DNA from: Filimonas lacunae
Lineage (GTDB): Bacteria; Bacteroidota; Bacteroidia; Chitinophagales; Chitinophagaceae
Reading direction: 5' to 3'
NCBI RefSeq assembly: GCF_002355595.1
Contig: NZ_AP017422.1
Span: 2,418,001-2,482,000 of the forward strand
Length of the DNA: 64,000 nucleotides
Below the pieces are notes generated by a model, which saw nothing but the letters and a program-made list of their open reading frames with translations, was not told the origin of the DNA and made no database searches. Below are positions 47,629 to 57,304 of this stretch, piece after piece. Made by a program: the position numbers and the translations under genes. Position 1 is the stretch's first letter. Every line of letters starts with the position of its first letter.

Positions 47629-49131
47629 ATGTCTGATTTTAAGACACCTGGGGTCTACATTAAAGAACAAAACGCCTTTCCCGGCTCGGCAGTAGCTGTG
47701 GCAACGGCTATACCCGTATTTATAGGGTATACTGAAAAAGCAGTAAGGTTTGGGAAAAGCCTGAAACTTAAACCCACCAAAGTAACCTCTTTTGCAGAGT
47801 ATGCAGAGTGGTTTGGCGGCGCATTCAATGCAAAGTTTACGGTAGAAGCTTATGATCCGGCCAGCAAACTGGAGCCGTTTAGCCTGAACGGAAAGGATTC
47901 TATTTTGAAAATTAAAAAAGATAACAATTTATATTTTTTCAATAGCATCCGTTTATTCTATGCCAATGGAGGCAGTGAGTGCTACATTTTAGCAGTAGAT
48001 ACCTACGAGGGTAAAACTGAGTTGCCCGTGCTGAAAGAAGATTTCATTGGCAGCACTACCAAGCCTAACGTGTTTGAGTTGCTGGAAAAAGAGCAGGAGC
48101 CCACCCTGGTAGTAATACCTGATATCGTGGCATTACCTCCATCAGATACTTACGACATTTATAAGCAGGTGTTGGCGCATTGCTATAAAACGCAAAGCCG
48201 TTTTGGCATTTTCGACGTGGAGCACCAGGAGCCTACTCAAACTACCGATGATGTAGTAAGCGGCTTCCGTAACGGAATTGGTAATGCTTACCTGAATTAC
48301 GGTGCGGTATATTATCCCTGGTTAAAAACCTCGGTGATACAGCCTACAGAACTGACTTTCGAAAACTTCGACGATGCAGTTGACCTGTCTGCTATATTAC
48401 CAGAACCACAGGTGAAAGATGTAGTAACTAAGTTTAAGGCTACTGCTCCGGCCGACCTGAACGAGATTGTGAAAAAGAACTATCACCAGTCGTTAAAAGC
48501 TACCAGTATCACTTACACGCATTTACTGGAAGAAATGAGGTCGCAGCTGAACGAATTGCCACCTTCTGGGGCTATTGCAGGTATTTACACTGCGGTAGAT
48601 AGCTCACGCGGTGTATGGAAAGCGCCGGCTAACATTTCGGTAAACAGTGTAAACGCCCCTTCTGTAAACATTTCTAACCAGCAGCAGCAAAACCTGAACG
48701 TAGATGCGATGGCAGGTTTATCTGTAAACGTAATCCGTCCTTTCCCTGGCGTAGGTATACTGGTTTGGGGTGCAAGAACCCTGGACGGCAACAGCCAGGA
48801 CTGGCGTTATATTAACGTGCGCAGAACGCTGATTATGATTGAGCAGAGCCTGAAACTGGCAACCCGCACTTATGTGTTTGAGCCTAACAACTCCAGCACC
48901 TGGATCACCATCAGCAGCATGTTTAACAATTTCCTGTATAACCTGTGGACACAAGGCGCCCTGGTAGGTGCTGCTCCTGAGCAGGCTTACAGCGTGAGTG
49001 TTGGTTTAGGCAGCACCATGACCGCTAACGATATCCTGGACGGTATTATGCGCATTACGGTGAAAGTAGCCGTAGTTCGTCCTGCTGAATTTATCGAAAT
49101 CACTTTCCAGCAACAACAACAACAATCATAA
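47629..49131 (+). CDS. Contractile tail sheath protein
   Basis: This 500-residue protein is a phage-type contractile sheath. It opens with SDFKTPGVYIKEQNAFP, typical of sheath N-termini in eCIS (Afp2-4/Pvc2-4), and its C-terminal half contains NVRRTLIMIEQSLKLATRTYVFEPN and LWTQGALVGAAPEQAY.V, the conserved sheath core. The protein ends in QQQQQQS. It surrounds the inner tube and contracts to drive it outward. Only one sheath gene is present. It precedes the two tube genes. Confidence 0.95.
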   Translation: MSDFKTPGVYIKEQNAFPGSAVAVATAIPVFIGYTEKAVRFGKSLKLKPTKVTSFAEYAEWFGGAFNAKFTVEAYDPASKLEPFSLNGKDSILKIKKDNNLYFFNSIRLFYANGGSECYILAVDTYEGKTELPVLKEDFIGSTTKPNVFELLEKEQEPTLVVIPDIVALPPSDTYDIYKQVLAHCYKTQSRFGIFDVEHQEPTQTTDDVVSGFRNGIGNAYLNYGAVYYPWLKTSVIQPTELTFENFDDAVDLSAILPEPQVKDVVTKFKATAPADLNEIVKKNYHQSLKATSITYTHLLEEMRSQLNELPPSGAIAGIYTAVDSSRGVWKAPANISVNSVNAPSVNISNQQQQNLNVDAMAGLSVNVIRPFPGVGILVWGARTLDGNSQDWRYINVRRTLIMIEQSLKLATRTYVFEPNNSSTWITISSMFNNFLYNLWTQGALVGAAPEQAYSVSVGLGSTMTANDILDGIMRITVKVAVVRPAEFIEITFQQQQQQS

Positions 49132-49157
49132 CCTCCACTATTAAAAAATAATATTTT

Positions 49158-49613
49158 ATGGCAGATAATGGATCAGCACAGAATACGATATGGCCTTTGG
49201 TTAGGTTTCAGTTCTCTGTGAAAATTGGCAGCGATGAAATTCTTTTCCAGGAAGTAACAGGCCTTAGCTCTGAAACCCAGGTAATTGAATACCGTGTTGG
49301 CAATAGCCAAAGCTATACCAGCATTAAAATGCCAGGTATTAAGAAGTTTGGTAACGTTACTTTGAAAAAAGGCATATTCCAGACCGATACCAAGCTGTGG
49401 ACGATGTACAATGCTATTAAAATGAACACCATTGCACGTCAAACGGTGGTAATTAACCTGCTGGACGAAAACAATAAGGAAGCCATGACCTGGAACCTTA
49501 CCAATGCTTTCCCCTGCAAAATGACCATCACTGATATGAAGTCAGATGCCAACGAAGCAGCGGTAGAAACCATTGAATTAGCACACGAAGGCTTTACACT
49601 GAAGACATCGTAA
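49158..49613 (+). CDS. Inner tube protein (gp19 family), first copy
   Basis: This 151-residue protein is a Hcp/gp19-type tube subunit: FQFSVKIGSDEILFQEVTGL near the start, IKKFGNVTLKKGIFQTDTKLW in the middle and NAFPCKMTITDMKSDANEAAVETIELAHEGF at the end. Copies stack into the tube within the sheath. It lies 26 bases after the sheath gene and 3 before the second tube gene. Confidence 0.95.
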   Translation: MADNGSAQNTIWPLVRFQFSVKIGSDEILFQEVTGLSSETQVIEYRVGNSQSYTSIKMPGIKKFGNVTLKKGIFQTDTKLWTMYNAIKMNTIARQTVVINLLDENNKEAMTWNLTNAFPCKMTITDMKSDANEAAVETIELAHEGFTLKTS

Positions 49614-49616
49614 TAA

Positions 49617-50072
49617 ATGAGTAATAAGGATTATCCATATAATATCCCGCGGGGCTTTATGTTCGATGTAAAAGTCGGCACCATGAACCAGGTGGGGGAA
49701 GGTATGTTTCAGGAGGTAAGCGGTTTAAACGCTACGCTTGGAACCGAAGAGTTAAAGGAAGGAGGCGTAAACCTGTATACCACCAGGCTTCCCGGCAGGG
49801 CTAAATATGATAACCTGGTATTAAAGCGGGGGCTTTTGGTAGGCTCCCCGCTTACTACCTGGGTGTTTGATGCCTTACAAAATTTTTTAATTGATCCGCA
49901 ACCGGTGCAGGTAAGGCTGATAGACGAACAGAAAAAGCCTATTGTTACCTGGAGCATTAAAAATGCCTACCCGGTAGCTATCAAAACAGATCCGTTCAGG
50001 GCCATGGATAACGCATTAGCCATTGAGTCGCTGGAGCTGGCATATACTTATTTTACAAGAACCAATATCTAA
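49617..50072 (+). CDS. Inner tube protein (gp19 family), second copy
   Basis: This second 151-residue gp19-type tube protein differs clearly from its neighbour (GMFQEVSGLNATLGTEEL, AKYDNLVLKRGLLVGSPLTTW, NAYPVAIKTDPFRAMDNALAIESLELAY). In characterised eCIS a second tube type forms the first ring at the baseplate, so it may be the tube initiator. It lies 3 bases after the first tube gene. Confidence 0.94.
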   Translation: MSNKDYPYNIPRGFMFDVKVGTMNQVGEGMFQEVSGLNATLGTEELKEGGVNLYTTRLPGRAKYDNLVLKRGLLVGSPLTTWVFDALQNFLIDPQPVQVRLIDEQKKPIVTWSIKNAYPVAIKTDPFRAMDNALAIESLELAYTYFTRTNI

Positions 50073-50090
50073 AGCAGAAGGAGAAGCGGT

Positions 50091-50258
50091 ATGCCATTGG
50101 AAATAAGAGAGCTGGTGATTAAAGTAACGGTAGAAGAACAGGCAGGCAGGCAACAGCAGGCCGACCTGGCTAAAACACTGCAGACTTTAAAAAACCAGGT
50201 GGTGAAAGAGTGCATGGATCAGATTAAAACAAAACTGGAAAATTCGCTGGAGAGATAA
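50091..50258 (+). CDS. Small eCIS protein (DUF5908)
   Basis: This 55-residue protein starts PLEIRELVIKVTV, the usual opening of DUF5908 proteins found in eCIS loci between tube and LysM genes. The rest is a helical, charged segment. Its ATG at 50091 follows GGAG by 6 bases. Function unknown. Confidence 0.8.
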   Translation: MPLEIRELVIKVTVEEQAGRQQQADLAKTLQTLKNQVVKECMDQIKTKLENSLER

Positions 50259-50264
50259 TAGACT

Positions 50265-50930
50265 ATGTCGTTGGTAAAACTATTGTTACAGAGTTACAAT
50301 AACCCCGCTTGTACAGGTAGCGCGCTGGGTAGTATAAACGCATTGGTAAACCCGGAAAAATACACCAAAAACAATAGCGTAAACTATGAAGAAGAACCGG
50401 AGATTAATAATCCTGCCGGTTCATTGGCGTTTGCAGGTGTGGCCAGTGGTTCTTTAAACCTGAATGGGTTAATGGTAGACGGCACAGGTGTTATTCCTTT
50501 ACTGGGTGCCAGTAGTGTGCAGGATTATATTAGTAAACTGGAAAAAGTGGTATACACCTACAATGGTGATATGCACAAACCGCCTTTTGTAAAAGTTACC
50601 TGGGGTAGCCTTATTTTTAAGGGAGTGTGTACACAGTTCAATACCAACTACACACTGTTTAAACCCGATGGCACTGCTTTGCGCGCCACGGTAGACATTA
50701 CCTTAAAATCAACTATTGATAACAAAACCAAGGCGAAAGAAGCAGACAATCATTCGCCCGACCTTACACATATGCGGGTAGTGAAGGCAGGAGATACCCT
50801 GCCGTTGATGAGTTACCAGATATATGGTGATAGTGCTTATTACCTGGAAATTGCCCGTTACAATAAATTAGACAACATATATCACTTAAAACCGGGGATG
50901 CAGTTGTATTTTCCACCACTAAAAAAATAA
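50265..50930 (+). CDS. LysM-containing baseplate protein (Afp7-like)
   Basis: This 221-residue protein has a beta-rich N-terminal domain resembling tail-tube-like proteins (WGSLIFKGVCTQFN) and a C-terminal LysM domain (HMRVVKAGDTLPLMSYQIYGDSAYYLEIARYN). In eCIS and phages this protein links the tube to the spike as part of the hub. It sits 6 bases after DUF5908 and 3 before the spike gene. Confidence 0.93.
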   Translation: MSLVKLLLQSYNNPACTGSALGSINALVNPEKYTKNNSVNYEEEPEINNPAGSLAFAGVASGSLNLNGLMVDGTGVIPLLGASSVQDYISKLEKVVYTYNGDMHKPPFVKVTWGSLIFKGVCTQFNTNYTLFKPDGTALRATVDITLKSTIDNKTKAKEADNHSPDLTHMRVVKAGDTLPLMSYQIYGDSAYYLEIARYNKLDNIYHLKPGMQLYFPPLKK

Positions 50931-50933
50931 CGT

Positions 50934-52739
50934 ATGCCTGCACCTACCCCCGTACAGAACTTAGCAGACGATTCGTTGCGGTATACCGTTAAGGTAAATG
51001 GAAATGGTATTAACGATGCTTACACCGTAAGTTTTATTCGTGTGCATCACGAGGTGAATAAAATCTCCTATGCGGAAATTACCCTGTCGGGTGATGCTGA
51101 GGAAGACGGCAGTTCTATTCCTTTTACCGATTCTGATGATTTTACACCGGGTAATCCTATTGTTATTACGGCGGGCTATGGCGATGCGGGGGAAACCAGC
51201 CTGTTTACCGGGGTAATAGTAAAGCATGGGCTGGAAGCTAATGCTACTGTAGGTAACTATAACCTGAAACTGGTATGCAAGCATAATGCGGTAAGCATGA
51301 CCTTTGGCAGAACGGAAGCTTTCTTTCAGAATAAAGTAGATAGCGATATTATCTCCGCTATTTTAAGTACATATGGTTTAAGTTCGTCTGTTACCAGCAC
51401 CAGCTTTCAAAACGAAGGCTTTTTACAGAAGCTGGGTACCGATTGGGACCTGGTATTGTCGCGTGCTGAGTTTAATGGTATGTTGATATTGATGGATACC
51501 GACACCTTTACTATTCAAAAACCCAAGGTAAGTGCCGATCCGGTAATAACTGTAGGGCCGGGAGAAGGGTTGATGAGTTTCCAGGCCGAACTGAGTGCCG
51601 AAAAGCAGGCGCCATCTGTTAAGGCAACCGGTTGGGATATTAAAAACCAGAAGTTACAGGAAGCTTCGGCAGCGGAGCCTTCTGTGAATGCACAGGGCAG
51701 CGTAACGGCTAAAACCTTATCGGGTAAATTGGGCCAGCTGGCAACTACCTTAAACTCTGTTACACCTATGGCTACAGACGAGCTGCAATCGTGGGCTGAT
51801 GGCCATTTATTGCGCATGCGTTTAGCGGCTATACGTGGTGAGGTGGTGTTTATAGGCTCTGCATTGCCTAAAACCGGCTCATTAATAGCATTAACCGGTG
51901 TGGGCAAAAAGTTTAATGGCAATGCCTTTATATCGGCGGTTACGCATACACTGGAAGAAGGTAAATGGAGAACGAAGGTGCGCATAGGGCTGGATAGCAA
52001 AGGTGTAAATACCATGAATGATTTTTCCTATCTGCCTGCCACCGGCCAGGTGCCCGGTATTCAGGGGTTGCAGGTAGGTACCGTAAAACAACTGACGCAA
52101 GATCCCGATTCGCATTACCGTATACTGGTTACACTGGCTACCAATGCTGCAACCGCAAGTGATGTATGGGCGCGATATGCCAATTTCTACGGCACCAGTA
52201 GTGCCGGCTCGGGTTTCTGGCCAGAGATAGGAGATGAGGTGGTAGTAGGTTTCCTGGAAAATGATCCACGCTACCCGGTAGTGCTGGGGGCATTGTATAG
52301 CAGCGTTAAGCAGCCTAACCTGCCACCCGCAGATGAAAACAATTATATCAAATCTATTACTACCAAAAGCAAGCTGGTGGTGAAGTTTGATGATGAAAAT
52401 AAGATCATCTCTATTACTACGCCTGGAGGTAACACCATTACCCTGACCGATCAGGATAAGGCGATAGAAGTAGTGGATCAGAACGGCAACAGCATTAAAA
52501 TGAATAATAGTGGCATTACCTTAAACAGCGGTAAGGATATTACTTTAAGCGCTACGGGTAATGTAAGTATCAGTGCTACGGGTAAGGTAAGTATATCGGC
52601 TACGCAAAACCTGGAAGCATCAGGTATGAATGTAAACCTTACTGCGCAGGCCGGGTTTGTGGGTAAAGGAAATGCTACCGCTGAATTATCGGCAGCGGGA
52701 CAAACCACTGTAAAAGGCGGTTTGGTGATGATTAACTAA
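50934..52739 (+). CDS. VgrG-like spike protein (Afp8-like)
   Basis: This 601-residue protein combines a gp27-like hub (about 1-370), an OB-fold (about 375-460; VWARYANFYGTSSAGSGFWP) and a C-terminal repetitive beta-helix with alternating short strands (KDITLSATGNVSISATGKVS). Trimers form the baseplate hub and spike beneath the PAAR tip. It precedes the PAAR gene by 13 bases. Confidence 0.94.
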   Translation: MPAPTPVQNLADDSLRYTVKVNGNGINDAYTVSFIRVHHEVNKISYAEITLSGDAEEDGSSIPFTDSDDFTPGNPIVITAGYGDAGETSLFTGVIVKHGLEANATVGNYNLKLVCKHNAVSMTFGRTEAFFQNKVDSDIISAILSTYGLSSSVTSTSFQNEGFLQKLGTDWDLVLSRAEFNGMLILMDTDTFTIQKPKVSADPVITVGPGEGLMSFQAELSAEKQAPSVKATGWDIKNQKLQEASAAEPSVNAQGSVTAKTLSGKLGQLATTLNSVTPMATDELQSWADGHLLRMRLAAIRGEVVFIGSALPKTGSLIALTGVGKKFNGNAFISAVTHTLEEGKWRTKVRIGLDSKGVNTMNDFSYLPATGQVPGIQGLQVGTVKQLTQDPDSHYRILVTLATNAATASDVWARYANFYGTSSAGSGFWPEIGDEVVVGFLENDPRYPVVLGALYSSVKQPNLPPADENNYIKSITTKSKLVVKFDDENKIISITTPGGNTITLTDQDKAIEVVDQNGNSIKMNNSGITLNSGKDITLSATGNVSISATGKVSISATQNLEASGMNVNLTAQAGFVGKGNATAELSAAGQTTVKGGLVMIN

Positions 52740-52752
52740 AAATGTAACAATT

Positions 52753-53049
52753 ATGATGGCTGCAAGATTAACAGATATGCATACCTGCCCGATGGTAACA
52801 CCGGGTTTACCTCCCATACCGCATGTTGGCGGGCCCATTATAGGGCCTGGCGCACCTACGGTACTGATTGGTAAACTACCGGCTGCCGTAATGGGAGATA
52901 ACCTGGTTTGCGTAGGTCCGCCCGATGTAATAGTGAAAGGCTCCGCTACCGTTATGATCTGCGGCAAGCCTGCGGCGCGCATGGGCGATACCTGTGCACA
53001 TGGTGGCTCTATTATACTTGGATGTCCCACGGTAATGATAGGAGGATAA
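52753..53049 (+). CDS. PAAR-domain spike tip
   Basis: This 98-residue protein consists of PAAR repeats (GPGAPTVLIGKLPAAVMGD, KPAARMGDTCAHGG) with cysteine and histidine ligands that can bind zinc, and sharpens the tip of the spike. Its short form carries no attached toxin. It lies directly after the spike gene. Confidence 0.95.
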   Translation: MMAARLTDMHTCPMVTPGLPPIPHVGGPIIGPGAPTVLIGKLPAAVMGDNLVCVGPPDVIVKGSATVMICGKPAARMGDTCAHGGSIILGCPTVMIGG

Positions 53050-53053
53050 GCCC

Positions 53054-53470
53054 ATGGATGAGCAACAATCTTTTTTAGGCAGGGGATGGTCGTTTCCGCC
53101 TTCGTTCGACAAATTGCATATGTCGGTAAATATGGTAAGCGAGCTGGAAGATATTATCCAGAGCATTCGTATTATACTGGGCACAGTGCCGGGCGAACGC
53201 GTGATGCAACCTACGTTCGGTTGTGCCTTACGCCGCATGGTGTTTGAACGCGTAGACAGTGTATTCATCAGCACCATTAACGATCTTATCCGGCAGGCGT
53301 TATTGAATTTTGAGCCCCGGGTAAAATTTTTAGAAGCCATGGTTATTCAGCAAAACGAGCTGGAAGGACTGGTGCATTTAGAAATAGCTTTTACAGTCAT
53401 TATCACCAATACCAGACATAACATTGTATATCCTTTCTATTTCCTGGAAGGCACCAATGTATCAGATTAG
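53054..53470 (+). CDS. Baseplate wedge protein gp25-like
   Basis: This 138-residue protein belongs to the GPW/gp25 family: FLGRGWSFPP near the start and IQSIRIILGTVPGERVMQPTFGC, where the EPR-like motif that joins sheath to baseplate is GERVMQP. It lies 4 bases after the PAAR gene. Confidence 0.95.
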   Translation: MDEQQSFLGRGWSFPPSFDKLHMSVNMVSELEDIIQSIRIILGTVPGERVMQPTFGCALRRMVFERVDSVFISTINDLIRQALLNFEPRVKFLEAMVIQQNELEGLVHLEIAFTVIITNTRHNIVYPFYFLEGTNVSD

Positions 53471-53486
53471 TTGTATGTAATCATTC

Positions 53487-56400
53487 ATGAGCAGGCACGT
53501 AAACATAGATATAAGAGATGGACTGAGCCAGTCAGAGCGTTTTCCACGTGCGCTGCATCCGGGGTATTTTAAACCGGACGAGCGCGATTCGGGGCAGCTG
53601 CTCAGTTTTACTATTGAGCTTGCCAAACTGTTTAATTACTATAACCTGCAAAACAGGATAGAAGGCACGTGGGAAGAGTTTTTTGACCTGGACATGGATG
53701 TGCTGCTCACCCTGATCGGGCGCATTGATATTAAAACAGCCCTGAAAGAATATGAGCTGATGCAGCAGGCATTGCTGCGTGCTGAAACGGATGTGGAGCT
53801 GGGGGCTGCGTTAAATCCTCTATTTGTGTTTTTATTTGATGCGGTAGACATACTGGTAAAAACAAGGGTAAAAAGCAGTCATTCGCGCAACAGGGCACAG
53901 GCATTGCCGGTAGCGAGCGTTACCGAAGATTGTTACCAGTTATCGGCCCGGTTTATTCATTTATATAGCCAGGCATTATACCTGGTGCCGGGCATTGCCC
54001 ATTTTGAAATTGCATCACTGCTGCCACAGCCTTTACAGTTTCCGGCAACAGCTACCGAAAACCTGTTTACAACAGGCTCTACCAAAAAACTGGTGAAGGT
54101 GCTGGCCGCTGCTTTAAATAGTTTGTTTACCGATTTGCGTGATAAATACAGCCAGCTGGTAGTGGCTGCGCAGTATTACCTGCAGCACCGGTCGGATGAA
54201 AAAGAATACGATTCGCACCTGGGTTTATATATGGCTTTCCTGGACCTGCATGGCTTATTGCAGCAGCAAATGAACCATATTACCCAGCGCCATCTTGATT
54301 TATATTACCAGCAGATACTGGGCATAGAACACAGGCTTTCTGTGCCGGATAAAGTGCACCTGGTGTTGCAACCCGGGCCACAAATAAGCAGGCTGGCCTT
54401 ACCGGAAGGGGAGTTATTACTGGCAGATATTGCCGGTACCGTAAAAGGCGCTGTATATCGTATTGATCAGGAAACCGTGATAGGTCAGGCCGTTATTAAA
54501 GAACTGAAAACCGGTTTTGTAAGCAAGCAGGTACAGTTTTCAGCCGGCGAGAAGTACGAATACAAGAGCATTAAAGAAGTACGCGTATTTAAAGGGGATT
54601 ATCCCGTGGTTACACCCGATGCATTTAGTGCCAGTGTTAGCACGGCCGAGCCCTGGCCTTTGATGGGAGAAGATCAAACCCAGCTGCCCCTGAGTCAGCG
54701 AACTATGGACGACGGTGTATTGGGATTGCTGATAGGCTCGCCCTTATTATATGTAGAAGATGGCATCCGGTTAATGCAGGTGAAAATGTACCTGGAACCC
54801 GACTCTTACCGCTTCTTCAAAAGTTATATATTGAACTTTTCAGGTGTTACCGATGCCGAGAAATCGCTGGTGGTGCATCAGCTGTTAAGCCAGGCATTTG
54901 AGGTGTCTGTTACCGGGGAAGAGGGATGGATGGCCATTAAGAAGTACAGCCTGCGGTTTGATATGGACAATGCATCCGATCCTTACCTGGAACTGAAATT
55001 TAAACTATACGATACCGATAAGGCGGTAAGTGTTTACCAGCCCGAACTGCATGGGGGCCGTTATGAATGCAACTGGCCTTTGTTAAAGCTGGAAGTGAAC
55101 AACAGCTCGTTCCACAATGCCTTTGGCTTTTTACGTAATATGGAACTAAGCCGTATTTCCGTAATAGCACAGGTAACAGGTTCGCGCATGGTGGAGATAC
55201 AAAACAACTATGGGCCTGTAAATGCCGCTACGCCGTTTCAGCCTTTTGGCCCGGTGCCGGCCACAGGCAGTTATCTCGATCTTAAGAATACGAATATATT
55301 TAACCGCTTCACCCGCAGCTTTTCGCTACAGATGGAATGGTTTGACCTGCCATCAGAAGCAGGTGGTTTTGAAACCTACTTTGCCGGTTATAATAACCAT
55401 GTGAAGAATGATAGCTTTACGGTAAGCATTGCACCTTTGAACAATGGTAAAACCCCGCCCGCAGCTACGCCGCAACAGGTGGTGTCTTTGTTTAACACCT
55501 GGCGCGATGAAGACAGGCATTTGTTTTTAAGCAAAGACACCGTTACGCCTGATATGGGCGGTGTGGCTTTTGCTTTCAGTAACAACATGCTGCTGAATAA
55601 AGAAACCATTGCGCAGGGGGCTTTTAAAGAGGGGGCAGTACGTATAGAACTGCTGCAACCGGCAGATGCTTTTGGGCATCGTTTATACCCGATCCTGTTT
55701 CCGGCAGCGGTGATGCACAACGCCAAACGTTTTGCCAAAAAAGTGCCGGTGCCCGAGCAGCCTTATATACCGGTGATGAAGTCGGTAGAGGTAAGCTACA
55801 CACTGGAGCATTCAGAAGTGTTGAACAGGGGCAGAAATAAAGAAGACGCTTATTTATCACTGATACATTTATATCCCTTTGGCTATGCCGCCTTATATCC
55901 CGGAAAAGATACGACAGATATCTCCTTTGTGCCCAGGCTTGACCAGGAAAGCAATTTGCTGATAGGCCTGCAACAGGTGGTGCCGGGGCAGGAAGTATCT
56001 TTCCTTTTTCAGATAGAGGAAATGAAGTTTCATCATACGGCACATGATACCGAAAAGGTGAAATGGAGTTACCTGAAAAATAACAAATGGCAATATCTGA
56101 AACATTCGGATGTGCTATCCGACAGCACTCACAACTTTATAGAATCGGGTATTATTGTATTAAAACTACCTGATGACATAGCCACCGGTAACACCATTGT
56201 AAGTGAAGATTGTTACTGGATAAAAGCATCTATTAATAGCAGCCATAGCAGTGGCGGGCGTGCGGTAGCTGTGTTTACACAGGCTGTTTCGGCCACACGC
56301 GTGCAGGAAGAAGAATCTACTGCACAAACCCTGTATAGCACCTGGATACCACCAGGCTCCATAAAAGGGTTTAAACGCAAAGTGCCGGAGATATTGCAAA

Positions 56401-57293
56401 CCTGGCAACTGTTCCCTTCTTTTGGCGGCAGGCCCGAAGAAAGCAAGCAGCAATACTACCTGCGCATCAGCGAACGTTTGCGGCATAAACAACGTCCACG
56501 TACCAGCCTGGACATTGCCCAGGTGATACTGGATGCCTTTCCCGAAATTATGATGGTGAAATGTATTGGTTCGGGCGATGCGCGCGACCTTATTTTACCA
56601 GCCATTAACCTGCAGATTATTGTTATCCCGCGTGAAAAAGAAGATGGCCGTTACCTGAGTAAAGAGCCGGGTGTGAGCCTGGATATGCTGTTGCGTATAA
56701 AACAGTTTATCAGCCGGCAGCTATCCGTATTTGCCACCGTGGAAGTGGGTAACCCGGTATATGAAAAAATAAAGATCGTTTGCAGCATTCAGATACAGAA
56801 AGACGGGGTGAACACCAATGATGGGTATTATATCAAAATGCTGAACGAGGATATCAACCGCTTTGTAAACCCGTGGCTGTATGGTCAGGGGCACGATTTA
56901 AAAATAGGTGGTAAAATATATGTGCAGGATATACTGGACGATATTAAACGTAAACCTTATGTACGGTATGTAACCTCGTTTTCGGTATTGCATTTTTACA
57001 AACGGCAGGATATGATTACCGGTCATTTTGATGCCGTGGTGGTGGATAGTGCTGTAGACCAGGTGCAATACATGGAAGCCAGCAGGCCCGATGCCGTGCT
57101 GATAGCATCTGACACACACCTGGTTTCAATTATTGATTCGCCTGATTATAAAAAACCCGGTGCTTCCGGCATTGGCGATTTTATAGTAGGGGATGAACTG
57201 ACTATATACCGCCGCATCACGCACAACGAAAAACAACAGCGTGATTGGGGCAAACGGGAAGAAGGACTGATAGATATTCAAATTGACCTTTAA
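53487..57293 (+). CDS. Baseplate J family protein (Afp11-like)
   Basis: This 1268-residue protein is a very large baseplate J-type wedge component. The N-terminal half is unique to eCIS; the C-terminal quarter has the LYSTWIPPGSIKGFKRKVPE and LRHKQRPRTSLDIAQVILDAFPE segments typical of Afp11. It builds the wedges of the baseplate. Its size is at the upper end for the family. It starts 16 bases after gp25. Confidence 0.9.
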   Translation: MSRHVNIDIRDGLSQSERFPRALHPGYFKPDERDSGQLLSFTIELAKLFNYYNLQNRIEGTWEEFFDLDMDVLLTLIGRIDIKTALKEYELMQQALLRAETDVELGAALNPLFVFLFDAVDILVKTRVKSSHSRNRAQALPVASVTEDCYQLSARFIHLYSQALYLVPGIAHFEIASLLPQPLQFPATATENLFTTGSTKKLVKVLAAALNSLFTDLRDKYSQLVVAAQYYLQHRSDEKEYDSHLGLYMAFLDLHGLLQQQMNHITQRHLDLYYQQILGIEHRLSVPDKVHLVLQPGPQISRLALPEGELLLADIAGTVKGAVYRIDQETVIGQAVIKELKTGFVSKQVQFSAGEKYEYKSIKEVRVFKGDYPVVTPDAFSASVSTAEPWPLMGEDQTQLPLSQRTMDDGVLGLLIGSPLLYVEDGIRLMQVKMYLEPDSYRFFKSYILNFSGVTDAEKSLVVHQLLSQAFEVSVTGEEGWMAIKKYSLRFDMDNASDPYLELKFKLYDTDKAVSVYQPELHGGRYECNWPLLKLEVNNSSFHNAFGFLRNMELSRISVIAQVTGSRMVEIQNNYGPVNAATPFQPFGPVPATGSYLDLKNTNIFNRFTRSFSLQMEWFDLPSEAGGFETYFAGYNNHVKNDSFTVSIAPLNNGKTPPAATPQQVVSLFNTWRDEDRHLFLSKDTVTPDMGGVAFAFSNNMLLNKETIAQGAFKEGAVRIELLQPADAFGHRLYPILFPAAVMHNAKRFAKKVPVPEQPYIPVMKSVEVSYTLEHSEVLNRGRNKEDAYLSLIHLYPFGYAALYPGKDTTDISFVPRLDQESNLLIGLQQVVPGQEVSFLFQIEEMKFHHTAHDTEKVKWSYLKNNKWQYLKHSDVLSDSTHNFIESGIIVLKLPDDIATGNTIVSEDCYWIKASINSSHSSGGRAVAVFTQAVSATRVQEEESTAQTLYSTWIPPGSIKGFKRKVPEILQTWQLFPSFGGRPEESKQQYYLRISERLRHKQRPRTSLDIAQVILDAFPEIMMVKCIGSGDARDLILPAINLQIIVIPREKEDGRYLSKEPGVSLDMLLRIKQFISRQLSVFATVEVGNPVYEKIKIVCSIQIQKDGVNTNDGYYIKMLNEDINRFVNPWLYGQGHDLKIGGKIYVQDILDDIKRKPYVRYVTSFSVLHFYKRQDMITGHFDAVVVDSAVDQVQYMEASRPDAVLIASDTHLVSIIDSPDYKKPGASGIGDFIVGDELTIYRRITHNEKQQRDWGKREEGLIDIQIDL

Positions 57294-57304
57294 ATAAAAA
57301 CGTG

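Noticed and set aside
49095-49131. CAA repeats at the sheath 3' end as a CRISPR or satellite repeat
   Set aside because: They encode a short glutamine tail in frame and are too short for a repeat array; no CRISPR array is visible anywhere in the window.
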